A stretch of 11,114 nucleotides of DNA from Larix sibirica (GCA_004151065.3 NWUY0303896439.1:1-11114), one strand, 5' to 3'; counted from the stretch's first letter, positions 1-8,659 are shown. Notes: generated from the sequence alone by a model not told the origin. Numbers and translations: made by a program.

Positions 1-182
1 GAAGGAGGCTACAACCCCATCACTTTGTCAACTACAACTAACAGGAAGCTCCAACTTCCTCAATTCTCTAGCACCAACTAGAAGGAGGCTACAACCCCCT
101 CATTTTGTCAGCTACAATTGACAGGTTGCTCCAACTTCCTCAATTCTCCAGCTACAACTGGAAGGAGGCTACAACCCCCTCA
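1..182. repeat. 40-bp minisatellite with 80-bp higher-order unit
   Basis: About 4.5 head-to-tail copies of a 40-bp unit lie at 1-40, 41-80, 81-120, 121-160 and 161-182. Odd copies begin GAAGGAGGCTACAACCCC and even copies begin ACAGG followed by CTCCAACTTCCTCAATTCT. Adjacent copies agree less well than copies 80 bp apart, so the array behaves as an A-B dimer repeated. The left end is cut by the window edge, so the true copy number is unknown; the right end stops abruptly at about 182. Neither 40 nor 80 is a multiple of three, so a repeated peptide would change frame with each unit. A coding role is unlikely. Confidence 0.9.
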
Positions 183-834
183 AATATACTTCAATGTCTT
201 CCAATCTTATGGTCTTCAAATTGCTTCTCAACTGTACATCATACTACTTCAAATATTCTGTCTTAATCACTATCAATTGTACTTGGATCTGCCACTGAAG
301 ATGTCTTCTTACTAAGCTATGTTATGTCTATGATTCTCTCTCTCTTTTAACTCTCCTCTAACTGATCTTATGCCTGCAACTTAACTTTCTGCTCAAGCTT
401 CTTCAATTATGCACTTAAGCATATAATGAAATACTCAACAAGAGGGTCTCAGACAATCCACAAATTGTTACTAGATTCCTTTGCTCAATTTACTCCAGGG
501 TTATCGATAGAACTTCCTATTATACTCTCCTCCAAATGATGTCACATTAAGTGTTACACATTTACTCGTTCTCAGGCCTCACAATAACTAAATTTCACCA
601 TATCTTGATAACTATATATCACTGAAGTTATACAAGTCTTGATGACTATCTTTTACAGTCACAAGCTCTTCTTCAAGATTATAATTAGTCCTTAACTTGT
701 CTCAATTGACAGACTTGAGATGGAGCCTTAAGACTATAACAATGTTTTAAGACTTCTCAATAGCACACCTTCAGACTCAACCCAAACTTAATCTTAGTCA
801 ACATTGATATACATACATAAGATGTATTTGGACA
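183..834. other. Non-genic, C-rich/G-poor stretch
   Basis: No open frame with protein-like character was seen on either strand. The plus strand has roughly two to three times more C than G (for example 15 C and 5 G in 181-240). A short TC run lies at 335-344. Recurrent CTTCAA and CAAGTCTT words may be decayed repeats, but no clear unit could be set. The skew continues to about 2100 and fits minus-strand sense sequence of an old element; that reading is inference. Confidence 0.5.
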
Positions 835-858
835 ATGGTTTGTTCATCAATCCAAATT

Positions 859-1073
859 TCATCCTCTGCCAGGGCAGAAAACTTGACCTTTACTTTGCCT
901 CCGATCCTCCACGTCAAAATGCATACCCAATGCAACAACCTTCACTTCTTTTGTTGTAGAAAACACCCTCGGCCTTCTCTTCTTCGCTGCTCTCAAATAC
1001 CTACCCCTTCACTCTTCACTTTTCAGCCAATCTCCCACAAATTCACCACCCCACAAATGAGGGCGTACACTTT
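859..1073 (-). other. Purine-rich minus-strand leader or broken coding fragment
   Basis: Read on the minus strand just downstream of the TATA-like box at 1081-1074, one frame runs from about 1073 to 859 with a single internal stop (TGA at 1011-1009). It ends in TGA at 861-859. The last 49 codons are rich in Arg, Lys and Val and contain AAKKRRPRVF. The family is not recognised. The same DNA read on the plus strand also has an open frame (835-1101, 88 codons) full of Ser, Pro, Thr and His, which looks like an antisense by-product of the strong pyrimidine bias. This may equally be a 5' untranslated leader or the body of an LTR. Confidence 0.2.
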
Positions 1074-1146
1074 TATTTATAGACATCGACTTGCCTTTTG
1101 ATTGGGCCGAATTCATGTGATACATTCAAAATTTTGACTGGGCCGA
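1074..1146 (-). promoter_or_regulatory. Possible minus-strand promoter: TATA-like box plus two TGGGCC sites
   Basis: On the minus strand TATAAATA lies at 1081-1074. Upstream of it on that strand are two TGGGCCGA words, read on the plus strand at 1103-1110 and 1139-1146, 36 bp apart. TGGGCY (site II) elements are known in plant proximal promoters and work in either orientation. Transcription would start about 30 bp below the TATA word, near 1040-1050, and run leftward into the purine-rich stretch. No gene is recognised downstream, so this could be an LTR promoter or chance. Confidence 0.3.
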
Positions 1147-1569
1147 CTTGTTGAATTCTTAACTTATTTTCATTAGGACTTATACTTCCAGAGCTGACCT
1201 TCAATTAGGTCACTTCAAGGGCTTCATTGGTTCTTCACAAGTCTTTAACTAGGCTACTTCAAAACAGAGTTATCCTCCTTGGTTTGTTTCATCACTCAAT
1301 TCCTTAGGTCAATAGATCATCTATGTGACATCTAAGTTTGTTATTCTTATCCAATGCGATTTGAGACCATTTAATTTAGTTCCATGTGATTGTTGATACA
1401 TATTTGACCGATTTAGTGCTACTATACCAACCATATGTTCATATTTCAGTTCATTGGCTACTCCAATAGCCATTCAAACATGCCAATGCTTGATGCCATC
1501 TTTACTAGGGCACTAGGTCTATTCACAAACACAGATTGCTCTTCTTTGATTCATTGTTGACTTACTTCT
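1147..1569. other. Non-genic stretch, nothing recognised
   Basis: All frames on both strands are broken at short intervals. The C-rich, G-poor skew of the plus strand continues. No repeats or RNA-like structures were seen. Confidence 0.5.
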
Positions 1570-1802
1570 TTAGGATCCCCGAGTCTGTTTATTGATTAGG
1601 ACTGCTACATTCACTTGCACATTTTTAGGCTTGTTCCATTGTTTCAAACATGTTTTCTTGGGTTTGTCACACAATCAATCATTGTGTTATTCAAGGCCTT
1701 CATAGCATAATAGAGTTGCTCCATCCATTTGGCAGGATCTCGATCCACATGTAATTTTATCTTCACCAAATTCCATCACTTGATCTCACTCATGTCGTCA
1801 TC
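1570..1802 (-). pseudogene. Weak minus-strand coding relic, gag-like at best
   Basis: Two minus-strand frames join into one plausible broken protein. The first runs from 1802 to a TGA at 1646-1644, with one internal stop near the start, and includes DRDPAKWMEQLYYAMKAL. The second, in another frame, continues from about 1643 to a TAA at 1572-1570 and begins KQWNKPKNVQVNVAVL. The alternation of charged and hydrophobic residues and the Asp-Pro-x-x-Trp pattern recall copia-type gag proteins, but no zinc knuckle or other diagnostic motif is visible. It lies in the purine-rich sense of the 1-2100 region, which supports a leftward element. Chance open frames are a real alternative. Confidence 0.25.
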
Positions 1803-1883
1803 AATTTATTTCTCATGCTACTCACACTTTATAGTTCTTCCATCAATCTCTCTTGTCTTCATCCATCATCTATTTTGACATCT

Positions 1884-2093
1884 TCAAGATTGCTTCATCA
1901 AGAACGACACCATCAAATAGTCAATGCATCTCAATGGATTTTTCATTCTTCTTCCAGGCTCCATGGGCTGGTACAACAAGTTATAGGATTGTCTTGAATT
2001 TGCTTCAAATATGATCTTATGCTTGTCATCTTCCTTGACATTCATGTCCTCAAACTTGTCCTCAAGGATGACTACAAGAGTCATTAACCCCAT
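1884..2093 (-). pseudogene. Unrecognised 69-codon minus-strand frame, possible start of the same relic
   Basis: An ATG-started minus-strand frame of 69 codons is rich in Glu, Asp, Lys and Met in its first half (DKFEDMNVKEDDKHK) and ends at a stop near 1884. It sits about 80 bp upstream, in the minus-strand sense, of the relic at 1570-1802 and shares its purine-rich strand. It matches no family I recognise. It may be a further piece of the same decayed protein or simply a product of base skew. Confidence 0.15.
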
Positions 2094-3457
2094 TTGACAT
2101 CAGTGACAACTCTATGCTCAACATACATATTATGTTATTGATGGATCAATAAATTATTATACTAGTTCAAATGGATTGACTGGATCAAACTCTTGGGCTC
2201 TGTAACTATCTCTTTCATTGTGGCTGGTGGCCTGTATTCACAATTAGTCCTGTGCATCGGCAACAAAGGTCTTCTAAGGGCCAGTCCTGTTAGTCAATAA
2301 CATGAGCACGCTACCACCAACATCTGGACATGCACATTGCCACTGGCATCAAGGGCACCTGACACACGTCTAGCATGCACACTACACATGTCCAGCTAAG
2401 TGATGGAGTTGATACCAAGTTGGATGGAGGATTCAATTTAAGCGAAGTTAAAAGCTTAATATGCTCCCTTGCCTTGATATGAGGCCAAATAAGGCCTTTA
2501 ATCTCGTGATTGTCCAGAACGCAAATTCATTAAAAAAACTTAGGTTATATTGCTTCGAAGAGCATGCAAGGACTAATACAATTTCGTTGGGCGATTTCAA
2601 GAGTCCTTGCTACTCTTAGCAGGGAATAATAACAAGTACTACATTTGGTAATGTGAATATCCTATGAAATGTTGAATCAATGCATTGTAGTTTACTTGAT
2701 GTTCTCACTCTACTCTCAAAGGGAGGATGGGCTTATATTTTACAAAGTCGTTATAGTAAAACACAATATTTTACAAGGTTTCTTAATTACATTTGCAAGC
2801 AACACAATCCATTGCAATTCTTATTAGTGTTTGTGACCATCATTCTGATATATCGTATCGAGTGGTTGTTGGGAAGTCAATCTTTATTACATTTTGATGT
2901 TATGCCTTGATGTTAAAAATTATCATGCTCGATCACATTGACAGTTGGCTCTACAAGCATTGAGAGGATATGAACAAACTAAATGAAATCAAAGCAACTT
3001 TGGTTAGGTTTTTCTTAGCTTTAAAAACACTTGTAGGGATTGGCTGGTACACAAATTCCCCCTCGTTATTATAACAATCGATAAAAATGGGGACCTAAAA
3101 ACAATTTATGTTAGGGAAGATGTTAAAAAATCTAAGGTGTGGGATGCCAAGTTGAGTAATCTTTGTTGATAACGACAAGAAAAATATTCAAAGTGGTATT
3201 TTGAGAATGTATATATTAAAGACAATTATTATTTTTATTTGGATATATATATATTTTTTGACTATTAGTGCCGTCCAATTAATATCAAAGTGGAAAGTCA
3301 TTAACACTAAGGTTAAGAACTTTGTCCATTATCATGTTTTCAGTGTTACTTGTATAAGTATAATGGCCCACAAAAATACCAAGAAAAAACAAATTTTAGT
3401 TGAATAATATGAACACCCCACTTTCCCAATGAAACAATCTCTCTCACACAAAGAAAT
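2094..3457. other. Non-genic stretch with one spaced inverted repeat
   Basis: No recognisable gene was found. The part at 2220-2400 is more GC-rich and holds a perfect 9-bp inverted repeat, CTGGACATG at 2324-2332 and CATGTCCAG at 2387-2395, with a 54-nt spacer. A 76-codon plus-strand frame at 2680-2910 and a 68-codon frame at 3201-3407 have membrane-like, Ile/Tyr/Phe-rich compositions expected from AT-rich DNA and resemble nothing known. A short AT dinucleotide run lies near 3242-3253. Confidence 0.5.
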
Positions 3458-3613
3458 TTATACTTATCCTTATAATCATAGAAGTGAAAGACAATAACAT
3501 AAAAAAATTATACTTATCCTTAGAATCATATAAGTGAAAGACAATAACCTAAAAATAAACAAGTAGCTATCCTTAGATTCATACAAGTAAAGGACAATAA
3601 CGTAAAAATAAAC
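3458..3613. repeat. Three-copy tandem repeat, 50-53 bp unit
   Basis: Three adjacent copies start at 3458, 3508 and about 3561. Each contains TATCCTTA followed by ATTCATA or AATCATA, then AAGT, then GACAATAAC and a poly-A-like stretch. The first two copies are offset by 50 bp and the second and third by 53 bp. The third copy is the most diverged. A minus-strand open frame of 60 codons over this repeat is a by-product of the unit and is not counted as a gene. Confidence 0.85.
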
Positions 3614-4155
3614 ACCAAGTGTTTTATGTAATTTGTATTCTTTCACAAGAAAAGACAAATCTCAACTTAATTGCCACCCATTGTGCTTGTAAATTATTCG
3701 AAGACAAGTCATGCGATGTGTTTAAAACCCATGTCCTTTATTCTATGATAAGGTTTTTTGGTCAACGGGGTAAAGGAATTATTGAAGGTCATAATTTTTC
3801 TTCAAGTGGGGTATATATTTTTTATATTACGAACAAGATATGTTTAGGTGATTGCAGTTTGAAAAAAAATTAACCTATTTATAATGGTATTTAAAACTTA
3901 AAAACAGATTACAAATATTTTTTTATTTTTAAGTTGGAAAGAAATGTATTAATTAATAGGAAAAATTTGTACTTAGTTTGCCATTGGGGAAGTCATATTA
4001 ACAATAAAATAAAAGAATATCATTGATGAACAATTTAACTTTAGAACTTGAAGTGACAATTTTTTTTTTATAAATAAAGATCGTCTTTAAACATGCTAAA
4101 CAAAATTATGCTAAAACTATAATAACATAAAAACAAAAAACCACTAGGGGCCAGA
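3614..4155. other. AT-rich non-genic stretch
   Basis: Nothing recognisable was found. An 84-codon plus-strand frame at 3619-3873 begins inside the edge of the preceding repeat and shows no known motif. Poly-A and poly-T runs occur near 3861, 3919 and 4061. The composition turns noticeably less AT-rich at about 4142, where the relic to the right ends. Confidence 0.5.
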
Positions 4156-4656
4156 CTAGATAACTGTGTCTTCATCCAAAAGTGAAATTACAGGCACCTC
4201 TTTGGTAGGAGCGGGCTTTAGATCCTTTTCCACGAATTCCAGATTGGCGGTAGCCTTGTTGAGCTTGGAATATAAGCGTTGAATATGGTCTTCAGCCTTG
4301 TTCAACTGCAATAATAATTCTTTGTGCTCAGTCTTGTTTTCCATCAAAGCTTTACATGGGAGAGCCTTCATTTGCCAGTATACAACAACTTAGTTAAATA
4401 TTTAGTATCTTTGGACTTGGTTGAGTCAACATCTTGAACCCAAGGCCTTATTTCAGCCTCGATATCCTCATGGTGGGTAGGTATACTCCATCTTTGTTTT
4501 CACCTAGTCCTCATTTCATTAAATTCTCTTTCGGATGACAACAGGGGTGTACTTCCAGTGAATCGCTTTTACTTCTACTGCTTCTTTCATAGCTCAAGCT
4601 TGCGAACCAACCTCGTTTCCCTTGGTACCCCATTGGCCTTGACCTCTACTTGCCAT
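4156..4656 (-). pseudogene. Broken minus-strand gene relic ending in a coiled coil
   Basis: Three minus-strand segments abut and together read as one protein of about 165 codons. Segment A starts at ATG 4656-4654 (MASRGQGQWGTKG), meets a TGA at 4596-4594, and continues to about 4536 with a piece containing HWKYTPVV. Segment B, in the next frame, runs from 4535 to a TGA at 4370-4368, with one stop at 4502-4500, and contains HHEDIEAEIRPWVQDVD. Segment C starts at ATG 4371, overlapping the stop of B, and runs 71 codons to a stop at about 4156; residues 19-51 have heptad-like leucines typical of a coiled coil. Two frameshifts and two stops show it is dead. The family is not recognised; a gag-like or other element-encoded protein is one possibility, a degraded host gene another. 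Confidence 0.45.
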
Positions 4657-4734
4657 CACTAGAAAGGGCTAAGATGAGCTAACCACACAGAGGAGGGTAG
4701 TCAGTTAGGAGCAGAATTGAGATCGAGCCTTGGT

Positions 4735-4845
4735 TGCAAGATAGAGTCACTGCATACAATTAGTCACAAGCTTGACTCAATGCTCTCTCCCATCAGCGAG
4801 ACAAGTTCAAACCCTCCTACTATTGTAAGAATGAATAAAAACTAA
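4735..4845 (+). mobile_element. Possible tRNA-derived SINE relic
   Basis: GTTCAAACC at 4805-4813 fits the pol III B-box consensus GWTCRANNC exactly. About 45 bp upstream, 4753-4775 reads like a decayed tRNA D-arm and A-box region (ATTAGTCACAAGCTTGACTC), and the intervening sequence resembles an anticodon-arm interval of usual length. Downstream, A-rich sequence around 4830-4850 could be a short tail. The T-arm cannot form a good stem, so it is not a working tRNA gene. No target-site duplication was established. It lies upstream of, and divergent from, the coiled-coil relic. Confidence 0.35.
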
Positions 4846-4869
4846 TCTAGTCAAGCACATAACTCTAAC

Positions 4870-5592
4870 ATAAACTCATGCAAATTGGGGAATGATTACA
4901 TGAGTTTCCACATATATGTTGGTCCCAGGTTGGAAGTTTCCAGTTGTGAATGCCATTCATATCACCATTATCTCCCACTAACTGGGATAACCTTCTCTGT
5001 ATCATCATCATGGAAAACAATGTCAAAGGAGAAGCCTGATTACCATAGATTGGTGCGAATCATCTCTTGTCACGAAGATGGAGGGTTTCCATGATCTAGA
5101 TAGTGCCAACCATTGTCACAACACAACATACCCTCCTGCCCACTGTCCTTTCCTTGGCAAGGCGCACGTTGTATGGAGGCATTATGCGAAGGAGGACCTA
5201 ACACATCTTACCCTCATAATGGGCACTAGGTGGTGCCATTATGCGTCCCTACCACTCCATCCAGGGGATTTAAAAATACATTTAAAAAAAACTTTTATTG
5301 TGTTTAGTTTGGTGGTTGAGAGGAGAAATGTTATCCTTCCCACCTAGATTGAAATTGCACTTGTAACATATTCACTCTTCATCAATTAATTGTTGGTTAA
5401 AACTCTTCATGAATCATAAAAAAATATCACTCTCGTTTATAAACTAAAAAATATAATAAAATATTAAATATTTATAAAACCCTTATTCTTATATAAAATA
5501 AATAGTTATATATAAATAAATTATTCTAATCATCCTACATAATTTTAATTTTAATATTTATGATTAATAAAATATTTCATATTAAATATAAT
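4870..5592. other. Mixed stretch: moderate-GC block then AT-rich block
   Basis: Positions 4880-5350 are of more balanced composition and hold two overlapping plus-strand open frames (4885-5094, 69 codons; 5078-5347, 89 codons) in different frames. Neither shows a known motif, and both are rich in His, Cys, Ser and Pro. A hairpin lies at 5215-5243. The word CATTATGCG occurs twice, near 5179 and 5237. Positions 5380-5592 are almost entirely A and T, with no gene. Confidence 0.45.
5215..5243. repeat. Short imperfect hairpin
   Basis: CATAATGG (5215-5222) and CAC (5224-5226) pair with GTG (5233-5235) and CCATTATG (5236-5243). This gives an 11-bp stem with one bulged G and a 6-nt loop. It has no T-run and no gene to terminate, so its role is unknown. 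Confidence 0.6.
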
Positions 5593-5813
5593 TCTACAAT
5601 ATATAATTTTGATAATCAAACTTTGAAAAGGGTCCATCTTGACTCTACATGAACATGACTAACACCTAACAAAGAATCACTAAATCACTAGACTAAGATG
5701 TTACATGTCTAAATCTACAATCTATAATTTTGATAATCAACCTTTGAAGAGGCTTCATCTTGACTTTACATGAACATGACTAACACCTAACAAAGAATTG
5801 CTAGACCAAAATG
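5593..5813. repeat. Tandem duplication, 121-bp unit
   Basis: Copy 1 is 5593-5713 and copy 2 is 5714 to about 5813. Both begin TCTACAAT, share TATAATTTTGATAATCAA, then CTTTGAA, then TACATGAACATGACTAACAC. Copy 2 lacks a few bases near its end (the TCACTAAATCAC segment of copy 1 is shortened), so it is about 100 bp long. Scattered substitutions show the duplication is not recent. No gene overlaps it. Confidence 0.9.
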
Positions 5814-6143
5814 TGTTTTTATATTATACATGACATTAATCATTTAGGTTAGGTTGATGCCTTTGGTTGTATGTTAGTTTTCAATTTTTGAGAATATTGT
5901 TAAATAATGTGAGTTTGTTATATTAAATTAATGATTTTTTTGAGTGAAATATGTATTTAAGGAAAATTTATCGAGTTTTTTTTCATTTCAAATTTCGAAA
6001 ATAGTGTTTGAGGTCAAAGCTTAAGTAAGTACAACAATGTACTCATTAAGAGTTCAACATGACACTTGTAAGAATTTATCTTGAGTCGCAAGGATAAAGC
6101 TCCTTCTTTCAAACATCTAAACTAAACCTAATTGACGAAATCA
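5814..6143. other. AT-rich non-genic stretch
   Basis: No gene, RNA or repeat was recognised. All frames are short. A poly-T run lies near 5977. Confidence 0.5.
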
Positions 6144-6436
6144 ACTAAAAATAAGTCATTGAACATTGAAAATATGGAAGCAATTTGAATGTGTACATGA
6201 TATTTAACCAATGTCCCAGTATAATAACCATAACAAGATAGTGCATTGATGAATTTAAGATAATATGTGTAAATACATTAATAATGAATAACTAAATAAG
6301 TAATTGAACATTGAAAATATGGAAGCAATTTGAATGTGTACAACGAGATTTAACCAATGTCCCAGTGTAATAACCATAACAAGATAGTGCATTGATGAAT
6401 TTAAGATAATATATGTAAATACATCAATAATGAATA
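6144..6436. repeat. Tandem duplication, about 147-bp unit
   Basis: Copy 1 is about 6144-6290 and copy 2 about 6291-6436. They share GAACATTGAAAATATGGAAG, then TTTAACCAATGTCCCAGT, then ATAACCATAACAAGATAGTG. The copies differ at only a handful of positions, with a few single-base indels, so this duplication looks younger than the one at 5593-5813. A 66-codon minus-strand frame at 6255-6455 arises from the unit and is not treated as a gene. Confidence 0.92.
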
Positions 6437-7560
6437 ACCAAACTATAGAATGCAAATTATAACATTAAAGATTGCAACACTGTACATGTTAGTGTAGGTA
6501 TAAAGAGAATTACATTATTGTTAAGAATCAAAGCACTATAGGAGAACGTTTATGACTCAAGTGTATAGGTGAATTGAAATCTAAGTTTGATCTTACAAAG
6601 AATATAAGAATACTTGTCAAAATTGTGGAAAGGAATGTGTTTACAATGAAATTATACATGTTTGTACACGATCAAAGGATCATATTCATGAATGGAGATG
6701 GTGTTTAATGATCAACTATATACAACAAAGAGGATCAATGCTCCCTTTGTCCTTAGAATAAGGGTAATTAGAGTGTGTATTAATAACTTGGTCCAAATGG
6801 GTTATCAAATTACCAAGGAAACTTTAATTAATCAATATTTCAATCCACAAAAAGTATACTTTTTAATTGGAAAATTGTAATAATTTTAACATTGTATCAT
6901 TCAAGTTTTTTTTTTTTCCTTTTCAAAATATAAAGTTAATAACTTACAAATAAGTTTATTAACAATGAACTTAATAAAAATGAAGAAGTCTAAAGAAGCG
7001 ATGTTTTATCAAAATCCAACTATTTTTTTTAAAGAAATCTGGATTTTGTGTTATTTCAATCATGATTTTGAATGTAAAAACTTGTTTTTTTTAATATCCC
7101 ATCATAATTCCATCTACCATAAAATGAGGAAAAGACACCACACATTTAAAATACTTAAATAAAAATAATTATATCACAAATACCTCGTTAACAACCCTTT
7201 TTACTTAAAAATCACAACTACTCTAACTACTTAAATTAATATCTTATAATTTATTCGCACAAACACACTCCTCATTTTTTCTTCATAAAATATAAGTGCT
7301 CCTATTTCCAAGGGCCCATTCAATGATCATTTGTATACCTTTGAACACACTTAACCTCATTATTTTATAACGGTTCCTTATTTTCAACGACTCCTTCTAT
7401 GCTCGTATTTTATGAGAAATTAATTACATGTGAGTTGTAGAAATATGAAAGGTAAATTTTTGTTCTAAGTGCATGCATGGCAGGTGAGATATCAAAGGCC
7501 ATATTTACACTTTGAGTGGTTTAGGTGAGGTTTCATCTATGTGAAGCATTAATTTAGTGA
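6437..7560. other. AT-rich non-genic stretch
   Basis: Two short plus-strand frames (6692-6880, 62 codons; 6965-7162, 65 codons) were considered and show no motif; the second has the Lys/Phe/Ile/Asn composition of random AT-rich DNA. A poly-T run of about 12 lies near 6907-6918. Nothing else was recognised. Confidence 0.5.
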
Positions 7561-7900
7561 AGGACATTGTAATATTTGGTATTTTATTATTTTGATAAAA
7601 AATAAATCAAAGCTATTATTTTTTTTTTAATTTTATAGTTCATATTTATTATAATATATATTAATTTTTAAAAGTGTAAATTTTTATTACCTATCTCAAA
7701 GTTATTGATAATTTTAAGTATAATTACGAGACATAAATTAATCATAATCATAATTAAAAATAAAAAATAAGTCTTAACTATTTTATCTATTTAAATATAA
7801 ATTTGATTTTGTAATATATTTATCCTTTATTAATCTAAATAAAATAAAATTTTGATATATTATTAATTTAAAATTTTGAATATAATTAAAAATATAATAA
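7561..7900. other. Extremely AT-rich block, matrix-attachment-like
   Basis: Almost every base is A or T across some 340 bp, with repeated AATAAAA, TTAATTTT and ATAATAT words and no open frame of note. Such blocks can act as matrix attachment regions or simply be decayed DNA; the sequence alone does not decide. It ends where the composition rises towards the promoter-like stretch at about 8030. Confidence 0.45.
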
Positions 7901-8029
7901 TACCACATTACCCAATTCCAATTTTAATTTTCAAAATTTTCAATCCTAAAAACAATGAAAATTCCAATTCCAATTTTGACATTTGAACAACCCAAAAATG
8001 TACCTTTAAAAATCCACTGAACATTGAGC

Positions 8030-8225
8030 CAACAACCAATAGCTCAACGAACTACCTTGTTAAGGTCTATGCAATTTTTGCCCAAATGCATAGTCAAGAG
8101 CAGCTGGTATATTAAATGCCATTGATGGAATGCACCACATATCAAGTTTCCCACCAGTCACTCCACCGTCCTCTCAACTAAAACACGGGAGTTTTAAAAG
8201 GCCATATCGGCAATTCACTCCATCT
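8030..8225 (+). promoter_or_regulatory. Possible plus-strand promoter with CCAAT and TATA-like words
   Basis: CCAAT lies at 8036-8040, TATATTAAAT at 8108-8117 and TTTTAAAA at 8192-8199, followed by pyrimidine-rich sequence (8210-8235) like a plant 5' leader. The stretch marks the change from extreme AT richness to more balanced DNA. No recognisable coding exon follows on the plus strand, although a splice-donor-like CAG/GTGGGT occurs at about 8844. The elements are short and could be chance. Confidence 0.25.
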
Positions 8226-8227
8226 TT

Positions 8228-8659
8228 CTACCTTCTTATATGTGCATACAGCTTTTTCTGACTTCTGCTGCCTGTATTTTGATAAACCAGCAGTAGTTCA
8301 TCCTGTATTTTGATAAACCAGCAGTAGTTCATCCAGTACACCTGCCCGGCACAGTACGCCTTCTTCTCCAAGGTCCTATTTTTCAACGTTTCCAGCACAG
8401 ATCCAATCCACCGGTGTCTCACACACTCAGCCTTTTCAGGTCCCCCTTTCGGGTCCCATAATCGTGAGCTCATTTTCATCGTCTCCCAAGCCATTTCGCA
8501 TAAACCCAAGTGCTCATTTTCACATTTCATAAACACCCATCTGCTCGTTTGTATACATTGTCTGAGCCAGGAACTGATTTTTCCTACCATTTCCTTGTCA
8601 GGCTCATAACTTTCCCATTTGTCTAAGCCAACACAAGATCTGATTTTGTTCAAACCCAT
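8228..8659 (-). CDS. Unrecognised 143-codon open frame
   Basis: This is the longest ATG-started open frame in the window. A stop lies just upstream in frame, so the ATG at 8659 is the only start. The predicted protein has 8 Trp and 7 Cys in 143 residues, is basic overall, and has no signal peptide, membrane segment or motif I recognise. Residues 110-130 lie in a 31-bp tandem duplication, which shifts the frame and replaces the older C-terminus, so the present end is secondary. The unusual Trp content follows from CCA-rich plus-strand DNA, which argues for an antisense by-product. A plus-strand frame is also open at 8334-8606. Real coding status is doubtful. Confidence 0.22.
   Translation of the reverse strand: MGLNKIRSCVGLDKWESYEPDKEMVGKISSWLRQCIQTSRWVFMKCENEHLGLCEMAWETMKMSSRLWDPKGGPEKAECVRHRWIGSVLETLKNRTLEKKAYCAGQVYWMNYCWFIKIQDELLLVYQNTGSRSQKKLYAHIRR
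8271..8332. repeat. Perfect 31-bp tandem duplication
   Basis: Copies at 8271-8301 and 8302-8332 are identical; the unit begins CCTGTATTTTGATAAACCAG. Absence of any difference suggests a young event. Because 31 is not a multiple of three, it shifts any reading frame across it, including the minus-strand frame at 8228-8659. Confidence 0.97.

Noticed and set aside
118-315. 65-codon plus-strand open frame
   Set aside because: Its start lies inside the minisatellite and the rest has no motif; it is explained by repeat sequence and chance.
3458-3613. Regularly spaced repeats suggesting a CRISPR-like array
   Set aside because: The repeats are directly adjacent with no unique spacers, and the surroundings are plant nuclear DNA.
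4752-4820. Functional tRNA gene
   Set aside because: The B box is present, but the T-arm and acceptor stems do not pair; only a SINE-like relic can be supported.
4885-5347. Two overlapping plus-strand frames as one frameshifted gene
   Set aside because: Neither frame has a recognisable motif and the joined product shows no consistent character; left as unexplained moderate-GC sequence.
5869-5990. Possible matrix or origin element in T-rich DNA
   Set aside because: Only general AT richness is visible, with no specific motif.
6255-6455. 66-codon minus-strand membrane-like frame
   Set aside because: It lies almost wholly in the 147-bp tandem duplication and is a by-product of AT-rich sequence.
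6965-7162. 65-codon plus-strand Lys/Phe/Ile-rich frame
   Set aside because: Composition is what random AT-rich DNA yields and no motif is visible.
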